NCBI GenBank assembly: GCA_015501585.1 | Contig: JADNRY010000747.1 | Location: 1-28,254 of the forward strand | Direction: 5' to 3' | Source of the DNA: Rhodocollybia butyracea | Taxonomy: Eukaryota > Basidiomycota > Agaricomycetes > Agaricales > Omphalotaceae | Length of the DNA: 28,254 nt | Shown here: positions 1-8,651 of the stretch, piece by piece | Layout of the letters: the number at the start of each line of letters is the position of its first letter | Numbering within the stretch: the first letter of the stretch is position 1 | The notes under the pieces: generated by a model | Told to the model about the DNA's origin: nothing | Databases searched by the model: none | The model's input: only the letters and a program-made list of their open reading frames with translations | Position numbers and translations under genes: made by a program

Positions 1-189
1 AACAGTGAGGCGAGGTTCAAGTTCCAAACACCAGACGGCGCACAATGTGATATCTTCCATCTACAGAAACCACTTGACAGAGTTGCCAAAGTGGATGGCC
101 AGGGAGATTCAGAAAAGCCTTGGAAACATCACTTTTAAAGAGAATGAGCTCTTCATTGGGATGTTCTTTCAGCACATCATTAATGATTT
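1..189 (-). pseudogene. Reverse transcriptase fragment, retroelement R copy 1 (3' piece)
   Basis: The minus strand encodes a reverse transcriptase stretch: NDVLKEHPNEELILFKSDV, then SKAFLNLPGHPLWQL and a VVSVDGRYHIVRRLVFGT-like segment. The FKSDV..AFLNLP block is the palm region around the first catalytic aspartate. It continues the pol reading at 481-912 once the LTR-like insert at 190-480 is removed, and it runs off the window edge at base 1. The family is not settled: similar reverse transcriptases occur in agaricomycete Gypsy-like and DIRS-like elements, and no integrase or tyrosine recombinase is visible here to decide. Confidence 0.75.
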
Positions 190-480
190 TTATAGAAATC
201 ATAGGTGACCAGGATAAGGATACCTTGTCCCAAATCAAGTGACCTTGAAACAGGAGGGAAATAAATGTTGACACTAGCTGGATTGAACCAGCGACCACAC
301 AGTACTCTAGACTGGTGCTCTAACAACTGAGCTATAGTGCCGATGGTTAGAGTATGGATGTTAAGCCATATATCACTATGAGGATTGTTAGTCATCAACT
401 GGCCCACATTCATGTTGTACTGAAGCGGTTAGTCTTAGTACTAGAATGATGTAACCAGGGTCCAATTGCTAATGCCAACA
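190..480 (-). mobile_element. Solo LTR-like insert C, carries a tRNA-like sequence
   Basis: This 291-bp insert matches the inserts at 7744-8039 and 8172-8467. Read on the minus strand it begins TGTTGGCATTAGC, the same start as the other copies; its far end is slightly degraded (TATAGAAATC where the others have TAGAGAAATC). It is flanked by the 5-bp duplication GATTT (185-189 and 481-485). Removing the insert and one GATTT restores the reverse transcriptase reading FGQIINDVLKEHP, which confirms the boundaries. The 5-bp duplication and TG-type ends point to integrase-mediated insertion, so I read it as a solo LTR. Confidence 0.8.
269..341 (-). other. tRNA-like sequence inside LTR-like insert C
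   Basis: On the minus strand a tRNA-like fold starts GGCACTATAGCTCAGTTG, with an A-box-like D arm and a B-box-like T arm. It is the same module as at 7825-7899 and 8312-8386, but two single bases are missing, one in the D loop and one in the T arm, so it is 73 nt. It is a decayed copy and not a working tRNA gene. Confidence 0.7.
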
Positions 481-912
481 GATTTGACCAAAGGTGTGCA
501 TGTCATATATTTGACCTTCCCCTCAGATCTGGAATGTTGTCATTCAAACCAGAGCTAGTTTGGTCCATTACAACTCGTGGTTTTCCCTTCTGCCAAACTA
601 CAAACATTGGTGAAACTCTCATTCCAGGTAGAAGAACAAAGTCTTCTGGTAAAGCTTTTGACCACTCCAGCTGCAACTTCCTCTTCTCTGTGGGCTCTCA
701 AAGCAGCCACATCTTCAGGTTCAGAACATAGTTCTCAATTCTCTGTTTGGATTCATCTCCCATTCAGCATCATAAAATGCCAAAAGCCCTCTCTCAGAGA
801 TTGCATAACTGATCTAACAAATGCTGATTAGGATGAGAGGATAGTAGAAGCTCTAAGCGGTCCACATTAAATGGAGTCTCCACTTTAATATATGATGCCA
901 TGGCTTTAAGAG
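481..912 (-). pseudogene. Retroelement R copy 1, pol N-terminal and reverse transcriptase start
   Basis: Minus-strand frames read AMASYIKVETPFNVDRLELL, SSHPNQ, a broken LREGFWPFYDAEW segment, ESKQRIENYV, RAHREEEVAAG, then LPGMRVSPMFVVWQKGKPRV and TSSGLNDNIP. This is the linker and finger region just upstream of the reverse transcriptase palm. Several stops and frameshifts are present, for example one base is missing before the MHTFGQ segment. A cleaner version of its first part is at 4012-4311. It is cut at 912 by a solo Copia LTR. Confidence 0.75.
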
Positions 913-1423
913 TGTTGAGCGTACATAGTGCTGTCACACATCTGCTTACCTAATCACGTTCCACGACCATAATTCCATCTCTAAAGTATATACTTTTATA
1001 GTAAAATTTGATTACATTCTTCATATCTTCTAGTTCACTATTTTGCCTAGTTTACTTAGTTTTAGAGTTATTTCTTCAGTTTGAGTGGTGACTGTTGAAA
1101 ATATCTATGCGCGCACATTGTGGACACCTATTTTTACGCCTCATGTGTTTCAGTACAAATAGAACCAAACAATACCTATTCCTTACTTAGTTAGAAAGAG
1201 TCCAAATCAATATTCACATATCTTTGATTCATTTCATTGTTTGCTGTCTATTGGAGTACTGAGGAACTATAAGGCTATTAGTACAACACTATAGTTGTTA
1301 TACTGAGCATAACAATGCTGTACTAAGACGGTTATCACACTGCTTGGGTTAGCTCACACTGCTTGGGTTAGCTGAAGGGCGCTCCAGTGTGTTTAACTTC
1401 AACAAGTGCAGTTTCCTCCAACA
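913..1423 (+). repeat. Solo Copia LTR E1 (plus orientation)
   Basis: This 511-bp sequence begins TGTTGAGCGTACATAGTG and ends CTCCAACA. It aligns along its length with the Copia LTRs at 6086-6569 and 15488-15985, in the opposite orientation. It carries a private 19-bp tandem duplication (1335-1353 and 1354-1372). The flanks AAGAG and AAACC do not match, so no target duplication survives. Both flanks belong to retroelement R, but about 300 bp of R seen in copy 2 is missing across the LTR. Confidence 0.85.
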
Positions 1424-2947
1424 AAACCATGCTTCCTGTTATTGAGACAAGGCTCTGCACACCTGTCATCATTCCAGAGGATACATGGTGTATCAGATCT
1501 CTTAGAACTTGGCCTAGATGAAGAAGAAGATGATCCAGGAACAGGTCTTTTCTTAGAAGAACTAGAGAACATTTCTTTGAGAGTGAGAAGCCTAAGGTTC
1601 TCAGAGGCCCCAGGTCAAAAGGAGTATTAGAGGCCTTTTGTCTAGCCTCTCTATCCACTCTGATACCCATGGAAGATCATTAGGAGTGACTCTGAAAAGT
1701 TCCTGAATCTGAGTCTTGTAGATATTGAGCTCAGTCTGCTATGAGGTTAGATCTTGAGCAGAGGCACCAGCCAAGATTCAAAGACTCTAATCCACTGTGA
1801 CTCAGTAGTAACTGGCAGACTTCTGATAGCATGGTCTTGTGAACCAGCTTGAATTCCTTCCCAAAATCTCTGCTATCTTCATAGAGATAGCTGAACCCAT
1901 TAATGGCAGCATGGATCTTTTCAAAGTCAACATACTTGTCCTTAATGATGAGGCGAAGTATGGACTGAGGCAGAGGATCAGTAAAGATCTGAGCTGAGAG
2001 GAGAGCCAGTGTAGCATCCACATTATTGTCCTGAGTGAACTGAAGTCGCAAGTCCCAGGTCTTTTGAACATGAGGAGGCATGGGAGCTGAGGTGGTAAGT
2101 GCAGCAAGGTGTGGAGCGGCCTCAAGAAGTGAAGCAGGAAGTCCACCAGTGCCATACCAATGCTATTGAGGGAGGGCTGGAAGAGAGGTAGGTCTCCAGG
2201 CTGTTGTTCAATCTCATTCTCATCAGAGTCTCCATTGAGAGCTGTAAGCAGTGCTTGATTCTCTGCAAGTTCTCTCTCCATGAGAGCCCATGCAGCAGCT
2301 TGGGCAGCTGCTGGGCTGTAACAGCTTCATTAGGAGGAATATACTCTCTCTGTTTCTCCTTTGCAGCAGCTTTCCTCCTTTTAGAGGAAGCAATCTCATC
2401 TCTCTGGGCCTGGAGCATCTGCTTAACATAGTCTGCAACAACATCAGAGTTTCCATTACTGTGTACTCTGAGCTCTCTGACAGCTTCCTTGATCTCAATC
2501 TCACCATTCCTGAACTGCTCCACAAGTGAGTCCATGGTAGCAGCAGCAACCCTGATAGCCTCAGCTTCTCTGGCACTCTCAGAGGGTCCTGGAGAGTCCT
2601 GAAGACGGGACAAGAGAGATGGGAGGTTGGTGAGTGATGTTCAGTATTGGGATTGGATGAAGAGATGACAGGAGGGTCTGTGAAGCAAGCTTGCAGTGAT
2701 CTGGAGCCCAAGGGAGCAGCTGAAGTGCTGTTCTGAGTCCCAAGTGTGCTGGAAGAGTCACCAGATGTGACCTGAGAGGGCTGTAAACTGTGCTGGATGA
2801 CTCTGGGTAGCAATAGGGTTGGAACAATGTGACTGGAGCTAGTAGGGAGGAGCCTAGAAGATGTAGGCCTCTGAAATGAGGAGGAATCATAAGCATGATC
2901 ACCCTGGGCTCTTGATAGACAGAACCAGCTCGAGTTTTGGACATCAA
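1424..2947 (-). pseudogene. Gag-like region of retroelement R copy 1
   Basis: Overlapping minus-strand frames together give one decayed gag-like protein. In order: a Ser/Pro/Thr-rich N-terminal part (about 2950-2600), a charged coiled-coil-like part (TMDSLVEQFRNGEIEIKEAV, then KQMLQAQRDEIASSKRRKAA; 2613-2350), ERELAENQALLTALNGDSDE (about 2280), QKTWDLRLQFTQDNNVDATL followed by a helical capsid-like part (2060-1800), a Ser-rich linker, and a Cys/His finger PCILWNDDRC..PC.NNRKHG at about 1424-1490. At least three frame changes are needed to read through it. The finger is what ties it to copy 2 at 4012-4639. The capsid assignment is inferred from position and composition. Confidence 0.6.
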
Positions 2948-4011
2948 ATAGTTAGTTGAGATAAAGATGTGTGAAGTATGAGCAAGGAGAATGATAGAAA
3001 AGTGGCTTGATCAAGCTAGATCTAAGCCAGATACCAGTTAGTATACTTCTACAGACATCAGCCCTGATCTGTACACACTGAGAGCCTTGATATCCAAAGA
3101 TCTAACAGCTAGATTGATTTAAGAGGCAGTATAGGTGTATAGATCTGTATGGATGTGTTATAGGCTCTGTTCAGTGTAAGATCAGTGAAAGACTCAAAAT
3201 GCATACCTAATCCTTGTATCTAAAGCACTGTATGCAGAGCTAGTACTTGTATAGATTTAAGGATTGTCTATAAAGGTGATGTTTGAGCTATCAGAGCTGT
3301 GGAAAGGGGACAGATGTCCTTACAGCCACCAGAGACAAGCAAGATGATGGAGGAAGGGAAGGAAGGAGCAATGATTCGACTCAGAGCTTTTCTGGCGACC
3401 ACAGGCCTCTGCACAGGTCCCTGGCACCTGTGGGAACCAGCCACTGAATATACACACTGCTCCAACATCTGTCAAAACTTGAACTTGTGATATCTTTGGA
3501 ACAAGTTGGCAGAATCCTTAGGTTGTTGGGCCGTTGGATTCATATTAAAAATGCGCTCATAATGATACCAGATATGACCTATAACTGTTGTTGAGCAAAA
3601 AGTGCAGCACTGCTGCAAGGTTGTACAACTTTAAGCTCATCAAACAGGTCATATCTTGGGAGGTTCTTCTCAGAGTATTTTGGGAGTGGTACTGTTGGAT
3701 TCTCCTTGAAAATACGATGAGAATGACACCCCAAATGTCCTAGGATAAGTGGAACAATGATGTCCCACTTGCACATTTCTGTTAGCTAACTTGAAGTGTG
3801 AATAGCTCAGCAGTGAATGAAGTTATTGACAAGGGAAAAAGTGGGTCTTGAAGCTGGAATTCAGCTTGTACAAGCAATGCAGGAGTGAGGCATTATAGTT
3901 ATGCCAGAGCTGTGACAAGCAGAGAGAGATCATGTACACCATAGGTGATGAGCTGTACTCTCTACTTGTCAGAATGGATCTGTTGTTTGCAGAGGCCTTC
4001 AGAAAGTCTCC
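2948..4011. other. No gene recognised; probable retroelement flank
   Basis: No convincing coding frame was found in 1,064 bp; the open frames are short (65-66 codons) and lack family motifs. The part next to 2947 is likely the 5' untranslated or LTR region of retroelement R copy 1, since it lies directly upstream of its gag on the minus strand, but I could not define LTR ends or a primer-binding site. A degenerate direct repeat of about 50 bp is visible at roughly 3525-3580 and 3688-3735, sharing GTTGGATTC and AATGAYACC blocks. Confidence 0.4.
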
Positions 4012-4639
4012 CTACCCTTGGAATCCGCCTTCATGTTGAGCTCTGAGTGCAGTAAAATCATCTGGCTCAGTGACATAGTTCTCAATCCTTTGTTTAGACT
4101 CTTCTGCCCATTCAGCATCATAGAAAGGCCAGAATCCCTCTCTAAGTGAGCGCATAACAGAGGCTACAAATGGCTGATTGGGATGGGATGAGAGCAGGAG
4201 CTCTAAGCGGTCCACATTGAAAGGAGTCTCTACTTTAATGTAAGGAGCCATAGCTTTAAGAGTTGATTGGATCTGAGGATTGTTCAAGAGATGTAGAGGA
4301 GGTGATGGCAAAGGAGGTGCAGAATAAGTAGAAGAGATACTGGGAGGAGTGATATGAGATGAATGAGATGAAGAAGACCATAAATAACTCTTCTGAAGCG
4401 AGGTGCAGGTGTTAGATCACTGTCAGCAGTCCTCTTAATACCTGCTAGTGATCTAGGACCTTTGAGGGTGGTTTCTACTCTGATTTCGACGTCTTTCAGT
4501 AAGATTTGAGTAGCATGACTGGCTGTTAATGGCTCTGTGGGCTTCACCACACTCACTGCAATAGCCATGTTTCCTGTTATTGCTACAAGGGTCTGAGCAC
4601 CTATCTTCATTCCACAAGATACAAGGTGTATCATGGCAC
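4012..4639 (-). pseudogene. Retroelement R copy 2: gag zinc finger and pol linker
   Basis: The minus strand first encodes a Cys/His cluster, PCILWNEDRCSDPCSNNRKH then GYCSECGEAH. The spacing is C-x7-C-x3-C-x5-H followed by CxxC and His. Next comes a basic linker with TADSDLTPAPRFRR, and in another frame LHLLNNPQIQSTLKAMAPYI, KVETPFNVDRLELLLSSHPN, QPFVASVMRSLREGFWPFYD and ESKQRIENYVTEPDDFTALR. This order shows the gag finger lies just upstream of the pol linker in this family. The copy is truncated at about 4012 before the reverse transcriptase and at 4639 by a Copia LTR. Confidence 0.7.
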
Positions 4640-5138
4640 TGTTGAGTGTATATAGTGATAGAACACTTACTGCTTACATAAGCGATGTCCCATGCTCATA
4701 TTCCGTCTCTAAACTATGTACTTTTATGGTAATCTTTTGTTACCATGTTGATATCTGCCCTAGTTTACTTTTTGGCTTTCATTTGTTCAGTTTGCAAGAT
4801 ATTTTCTCAGTTTGAGTGGTGACTGTTGAAAATATCTATGCGCGCACAATTGTGGACACCTATTTTCACGCCTCATGTGTTTCAGTACAAATAGAACCAA
4901 ACAACTACCTCTTCCTTACTTAATTAGAAAGAGTCCAAATCAATATTCACATATCTTTGATTCAGTTCATTGTTTGCTGTCTATTGGAGTACTGAGGAAC
5001 TATAAGGCTATTAGTACAACACTATAGTCGTTATACTGAGCATAACAACGCTGTACTAAGATGGGTATCACACTGCTTGGGTTAGCTGAAGGGCACTCCA
5101 GTGTGTTTAACTTCAACAAGTGCAGTTTCCTTTCAACA
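4640..5138 (+). repeat. Solo Copia LTR E2 (plus orientation)
   Basis: A 499-bp LTR beginning TGTTGAGTGTATATAGTG and ending CCTTTCAACA, homologous to the LTRs at 913-1423, 6086-6569 and 15488-15985. The flanks (GGCAC on the left, AGGGT on the right) differ, and the sequence on the right is not retroelement R. The LTR therefore joins two unrelated sequences, as expected after recombination between LTRs of two different Copia insertions or after a flanking deletion. Confidence 0.85.
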
Positions 5139-6013
5139 AGGGTTCCTGGCCGCAGAGATTGAATCGTTGTAAGGCACAAATGACTGGGCATTGGCCATGA
5201 AAGGATTGGGAGTCTCAGTCAGTTGAATCCAAGTTTGAGAGATGTTTCAAGTGCTAGAGGGTTGTTTTCTTGGAGGCATTGTTTGAAAAACAGGTTTGTC
5301 AGATATGGTGTTAATGAGTACAAGTTTAAATATACTGTTAAGATCGTGCAAGACCGAAGGTATCTGATCAGGTCCAGAAAGGTATAGATTGACAAAGATG
5401 AAGTGGAACATGTGGTATAGCTATTAGCTAGACCCTCATCACGCCGAGTAGTCCCAAGATGAAGAGACAAAGATAGATTCGGCCAATGTATTGGCTGACA
5501 AGTAAGAAGGGAGAAGGATAGACTAAGGCAGAACTTAGTCAGACAGAAGGTCTGGTTTATCCAAGTTGATATTTAAACTGAGGTCTACTGTACAAAGTAC
5601 CACTACTTATATACTTATGGAAAAGACAATAGTCGGAGACAAGTTTGGGAGACCAAAGTGATAATATCAATATAAGACAATAAAACTGAATGGATCGGGA
5701 AGGGAATATAATCAAAAGATAATAAGAACCAGTTAGAAAGTAATCGGAAGAGTCCGATGGCAGTACAACATCAGACAAAGATAAGAGATAAGATATAAGA
5801 TAACGAAAAGAGATAAGGTGACGGGAATAGATGGGATGGAATCAGAATGATGCCGGAATGATGGTAAAGGTGATCTGGTGACAATCTGAGAGAAGCCGAT
5901 GCAGCATGACTGTAGCAGGAGATGGGAAAGGTACCAAGACAGTGGCCTATTGATGGTGATTCATTGGTACAAGTAGTGGACTGGTCAGAGATAACAACAG
6001 TCCACTGGAGATC
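5139..6013. other. Unassigned sequence between solo LTR and disrupted gene
   Basis: No gene is recognised. The stretch is A/G-rich on the plus strand, with many short GATAAGA- and AGATAA-type runs near 5770-5820. A segment of about 287 bp (about 5486-5772) has TG...CA ends and an internal minus-strand ATAAGTATATAAG, so it could be another LTR, but no matching partner or target duplication was found. The end nearest 6013 would be the 3' untranslated part of the disrupted gene at 6014-6085. Confidence 0.35.
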
Positions 6014-6085
6014 CTATGAAGAGTGTAGGAGAAAAGGATATGCTGAAACAGCTGAAATAGTATCACTCATTCTGAGACGATATCC
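6014..6085 (-). pseudogene. 3' end of the gene disrupted by the Copia insertion
   Basis: Read on the minus strand from the Copia edge, the frame continues RLRMSDTISAVSAYPFLLHS and stops at TAG (6014-6016). It joins in frame to the segment at 15986-16243, which ends CTKVLLPCPGY, when the Copia and one copy of TATCC are removed. It is therefore the last coding piece of the gene described at 15991-16970, now about 9.9 kb from the rest. Confidence 0.65.
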
Positions 6086-6569
6086 TGTTGAAGAGAACTG
6101 CACTTGTCTGGAGTGCCCTTCAGCTAACCCAAGCAGTGTGATACCCATCTTAGTACAGTGTTGTTATGCTCAGTATAGCAACTATAGTGTTGTACTAATA
6201 GCCTTATAGTTCCTCAGTACTCCAATAGACAGCAAACAATGAACTGAATCAAAGATATGTGAATATTGATTTGGACTCTTTCTAACTAAGTAAGGAAGAG
6301 GTAGTTGTTTGGTTCTATTTGTACTGAAACGCATGAGGCGTGAAAATGGGTGTCCACAATTGTGCGCTCATAGGTATTTTCAACAGTCACCACTCAAACT
6401 GAGAAAATATCTTGCAAACTGAACAAATGAAAGCCAAAAAGTAAACTAGGGCAGATATCAACATGGTAACGAAAGATTACTATAAAAGTACATAGTTTAG
6501 AGACGGAATATGAGCGTGGGACATTGCTTATGTAAGCAGTAAGTGTTCTATCACTATATACGCTCAACA
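6086..6569 (-). repeat. Copia 3' LTR
   Basis: 484 bp; on the minus strand it starts TGTTGAGCGTATATAGTG and ends GTTCTCTTCAACA. Relative to the 5' LTR it lacks about 15 bp near its end (TTGAAGTTAAACACA-type segment) and has scattered substitutions, so the insertion is not recent. A purine run, AAGGGG, lies just inside it on the minus strand near 6572-6580 and is a candidate polypurine tract. Confidence 0.92.
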
Positions 6570-6683
6570 CAACCCCTTGATTGAACACTTTTGCAATCCA
6601 GCACAAGTCAATCACTAACACAACCCCCCAACATAGTATTTCCTTCAACTAGGAAGGTTTGGCTTCACAAGTCCAATCAAAGA

Positions 6684-7522
6684 TCAGAACTTTTCCACCT
6701 TTGGTTTGGCAAGGGCCTTTGTGAGCAGGTTGGCTGGATTATTCTCAGTGGGCAAATAAGAGAGTGTAAGCTTCCCATGTACAACTTGTTCTCTGAGCCA
6801 GTAGAAAGTCCTGTCAAGATGCTTCATTCAGCCATGATGTTCAGGGTTTTTAGCAACCTGAATGGATGATTGGTTGTTGGTGTAGATAATGGTAGGAGAA
6901 GCGACTTTATACCCAAGCTCATTGAGAAGAGAACATATTGCCAACACTTCTTTGCCCACTGCATTTGAAGCCACAAACTTGGCTTCAGTAGAGGATAGAG
7001 TAACCACAGGTTGTAGTTTACTACTCCAGCTAACAGCACCTGATCCAACCTTTATGATGTATCCAGTTGTTGACTTCCCATTGTCTTTGTTGCCACCCAA
7101 GTCTGCATCACCAATAGCTGTGATCAGATTGGGGACATCAGAATCTGGCCCTAGTTCCAACTCATAGTCAAGAGATCCTTTCAAGTAACACCACAAATGC
7201 TTAACAGCAATCCAATGAGCATATCCAGGATTAGAGTTGAAACGAGTCAAGACACCACAGGCATAAGCTGTGTCAACACAAAGGATCATGGCCAGAAACA
7301 ATAGGGAGCCAACACCCAACATGTAGGGGACATTGATCATCTCTTCTTTCTTCTCTGGTGTTTGGGGGCAGTCCGCTTTAGAGAGTGTCACAGTGGGATT
7401 CATGGGAGTAGCCACAGGCTTGGAATCAGTCATGCCAAATTTGTCGAGTTTACAGAGGATGTATTGCTGGGCATTAAGATATAATTTTTGATTCTGGCGG
7501 TCTCATCTGATTCCCATGCCAA
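6684..7522 (-). pseudogene. Copia pol: end of reverse transcriptase and RNase H
   Basis: The minus strand reads LGMGIR*DRQNQKLYLNAQQ, YILCKLDKFGMTDSKPVATP, then the connection and RNase H domain: AYACGVLTRF, KHLWCYLKGSLDYELELG, the catalytic-type GDADLGG, SWSSKLQPVVTLSSTEAKF and IYTNNQSSIQVAKNPEHHG. It ends MKHLDRTFYWLREQVVHGKL ... NPANLLTKAL with a stop at 6684-6686. Two in-frame stops (after GIR and after EHHG) sit where an arginine CGA codon is expected, so both fit C-to-T change at CpG. Confidence 0.9.
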
Positions 7523-7552
7523 GTAAGTGTTAAAGTCATGATTTATACAAAG

Positions 7553-7627
7553 TGTCCAGACTAGGGATTGAACCCAGGACCTTCTGGTGAAATCCCAAGA
7601 TGCTCTAACCAACTGAGCTATCTGGCC
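7553..7627 (-). other. tRNA-like sequence inside insert D
   Basis: On the minus strand: GGCCAGA acceptor half, TA, GCTC/GAGC D stem with loop AGTTGGTTA, a disturbed anticodon arm (TCTTG and CCAGA around an 8-nt loop), AAGGTC, T arm CTGGG-TTCAATC-CCTAG, and TCTGGAC closing the acceptor with one mismatch. TAGCTCAGTTGG and GGTTCAATCCC fit the pol III A and B boxes. The anticodon arm is not canonical, so it is a pol III promoter-like relic or module and not a tRNA gene. Confidence 0.75.
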
Positions 7628-7743
7628 ATTGTTATCAACTATGAACTTGTATCTCTTAAGTGCCAGAGCCTCTCCAAAGGTTCTTACAGAATGCCCAACT
7701 GGAAAGGTCTCACATCTACTAGGAATGCCCCAAGTAAGGTCTC

Positions 7744-8039
7744 TGTTAGAGAAATCAGGTGACCAGGATCAAGGAGTACCTTGTCCCAAATCAAGTGACC
7801 TTGAAACAGGAGGGAAATAAATGTTGACACTAGCTGGGATTGAACCAGCGACCACACAGTACTCTAGACTGGTGCTCTAACCAACTGAGCTATAGTGCCG
7901 ATGGTTAGAGTATGGATGTTAAGCCATATATCACTATGAGGATTGTTAGTCACTCAACTGGCCCACATTCATGTTGTACTGAAGCGGTTAGTCTTAGTAC
8001 TAGAATGATGTAACCAGGGTCCAATTGCTAATGCCAACA
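7744..8039 (-). mobile_element. Solo LTR-like insert A (296 bp)
   Basis: Minus orientation, TGTTGGCATTAGC to TTTCTCTAACA, flanked by the 5-bp duplication GTCTC (7739-7743 and 8040-8044). It is nearly identical to insert B at 8172-8467 in the opposite orientation, and homologous to insert C at 190-480. It sits inside insert D. Confidence 0.88.
7825..7899 (-). other. tRNA-like sequence inside insert A
   Basis: The same 75-nt fold as at 8312-8386, on the minus strand. It differs in the variable loop (GTGGTC here, GTGGTT there). Confidence 0.75.
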
Positions 8040-8194
8040 GTCTCACATCATGCCTTTATAATGGAGATCATTTGTGTTGGCATTAGCAATTGGACCCTAG
8101 AATGATGTAACCAGGGTCCAATTGCTAATGCCAACAGTCTCACATTATGCCTTTATAATGGAGATCATTTGTGTTGGCATTAGCAATTGGACCC
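8001..8194. repeat. 97-bp tandem duplication spanning the junction of inserts A and B
   Basis: 8001-8097 and 8098-8194 are tandem copies. Each copy holds the last ~39 bp of insert A, a 35-bp spacer (8040-8074; 8137-8171) and the first ~23 bp of insert B. The spacer copies differ at one base (ATCATG versus ATTATG). The duplicated unit is itself palindromic at its ends because A and B are inverted, so replication slippage between hairpin arms is a plausible origin. Confidence 0.85.
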
Positions 8195-8467
8195 TGGTTA
8201 CATCATTCTAGTACTAAGACTAACCGCTTCAGTACAACATGAATGTGGGCCAGTTGAGTGACTAACAATCCTCATAGTGATATATGGCTTAACATCCATA
8301 CTCTAACCATCGGCACTATAGCTCAGTTGGTTAGAGCACCAGTCTAGAGTACTGTGTGGTTGCTGGTTCAATCCCAGCTAGTGTCAACATTTATTTCCCT
8401 CCTGTTTCAAGGTCACTTGATTTGGGACAAGGTACTCCTTGATCCTGGTCACCTGATTTCTCTAACA
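8172..8467 (+). mobile_element. Solo LTR-like insert B (296 bp)
   Basis: Plus orientation, TGTTGGCATTAGC to TTTCTCTAACA, with the 5-bp duplication ATTTG (8167-8171 and 8468-8472). It differs from A by very few bases. Having its own duplication shows it was a separate insertion and not the other arm of a single inverted-repeat transposon. Confidence 0.88.
8312..8386 (+). other. tRNA-like sequence inside insert B
   Basis: A 75-nt fold: acceptor GGCACTA/TAGTGTC (seven pairs, one G-U), D stem GCTC/GAGC, anticodon stem CCAGT/ACTGT (one mismatch at its base) with loop CTAGAGT, variable loop GTGGTT, T arm GCTGG-TTCAATC-CCAGC. The loop would place AGA at the anticodon, a serine anticodon, yet the long variable arm of serine tRNAs is absent. 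A box (TAGCTCAGTTGG) and B box (GGTTCAATCCC) are intact, so pol III promotion is plausible. Confidence 0.8.
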
Positions 8468-8525
8468 ATTTGGATACACACTTGACAAGTCATATGTGTG
8501 TCAGATTATGTCATCCAACAGTAAG

Positions 8526-8649
8526 AAGTCGATACTGCCCAAGTCACAGAGTTTAAGTTCTTTCTCTAGATCATGGACAAATTGATCTATAACATCAGAG
8601 TCTTTACAAGCACAAGTGATATCATCTACCCAAACTGGAACAATCACTT
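8526..8649 (-). pseudogene. Copia reverse transcriptase palm with the DD motif
   Basis: The minus strand reads KVIVPVWVDDITCACKDSDV then IDQFVHDLEKELKLCDLGSI-DFLL. WVDD is the Copia reverse transcriptase catalytic box (usually YVDD). The frame joins upstream to LFKCGNL at 9720 after removal of the TIR element at 8652-9717 and one TA, and downstream to LGMGIR at 7522 after removal of insert D. Confidence 0.88.
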
Positions 8650-8651
8650 TA

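Larger units (their letters stand above)
7528..8520 (-). mobile_element. Solo LTR-like insert D, host of inserts A and B
   Basis: On the minus strand it starts TGTTGGATGACATAATCTG and ends ATGACTTTAACA, and it is flanked by GTAAG (7523-7527 and 8521-8525). Taking it out with one GTAAG restores the Copia reading GSIDFLLGMGIR exactly. Without inserts A and B, their duplications and the 97-bp tandem copy it is about 294 bp, almost the same length as A and B (296 bp). Its sequence differs from theirs apart from the ends, and it carries a different tRNA-like module near its 3' end. Confidence 0.85.

Noticed and set aside
5486..5772. A further LTR with TG...CA ends
   Set aside because: No matching copy in the window and no target duplication; kept only as a remark on the unassigned region.
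8312..8386. Functional tRNA-Ser gene
   Set aside because: The long variable arm of serine tRNAs is absent, the anticodon stem has a mismatch, and the same module recurs inside mobile elements.
7744..8467. One 724-bp palindromic TIR transposon
   Set aside because: Each arm has its own 5-bp duplication (GTCTC and ATTTG) and TG...CA ends, so they are two separate insertions in opposite orientation.
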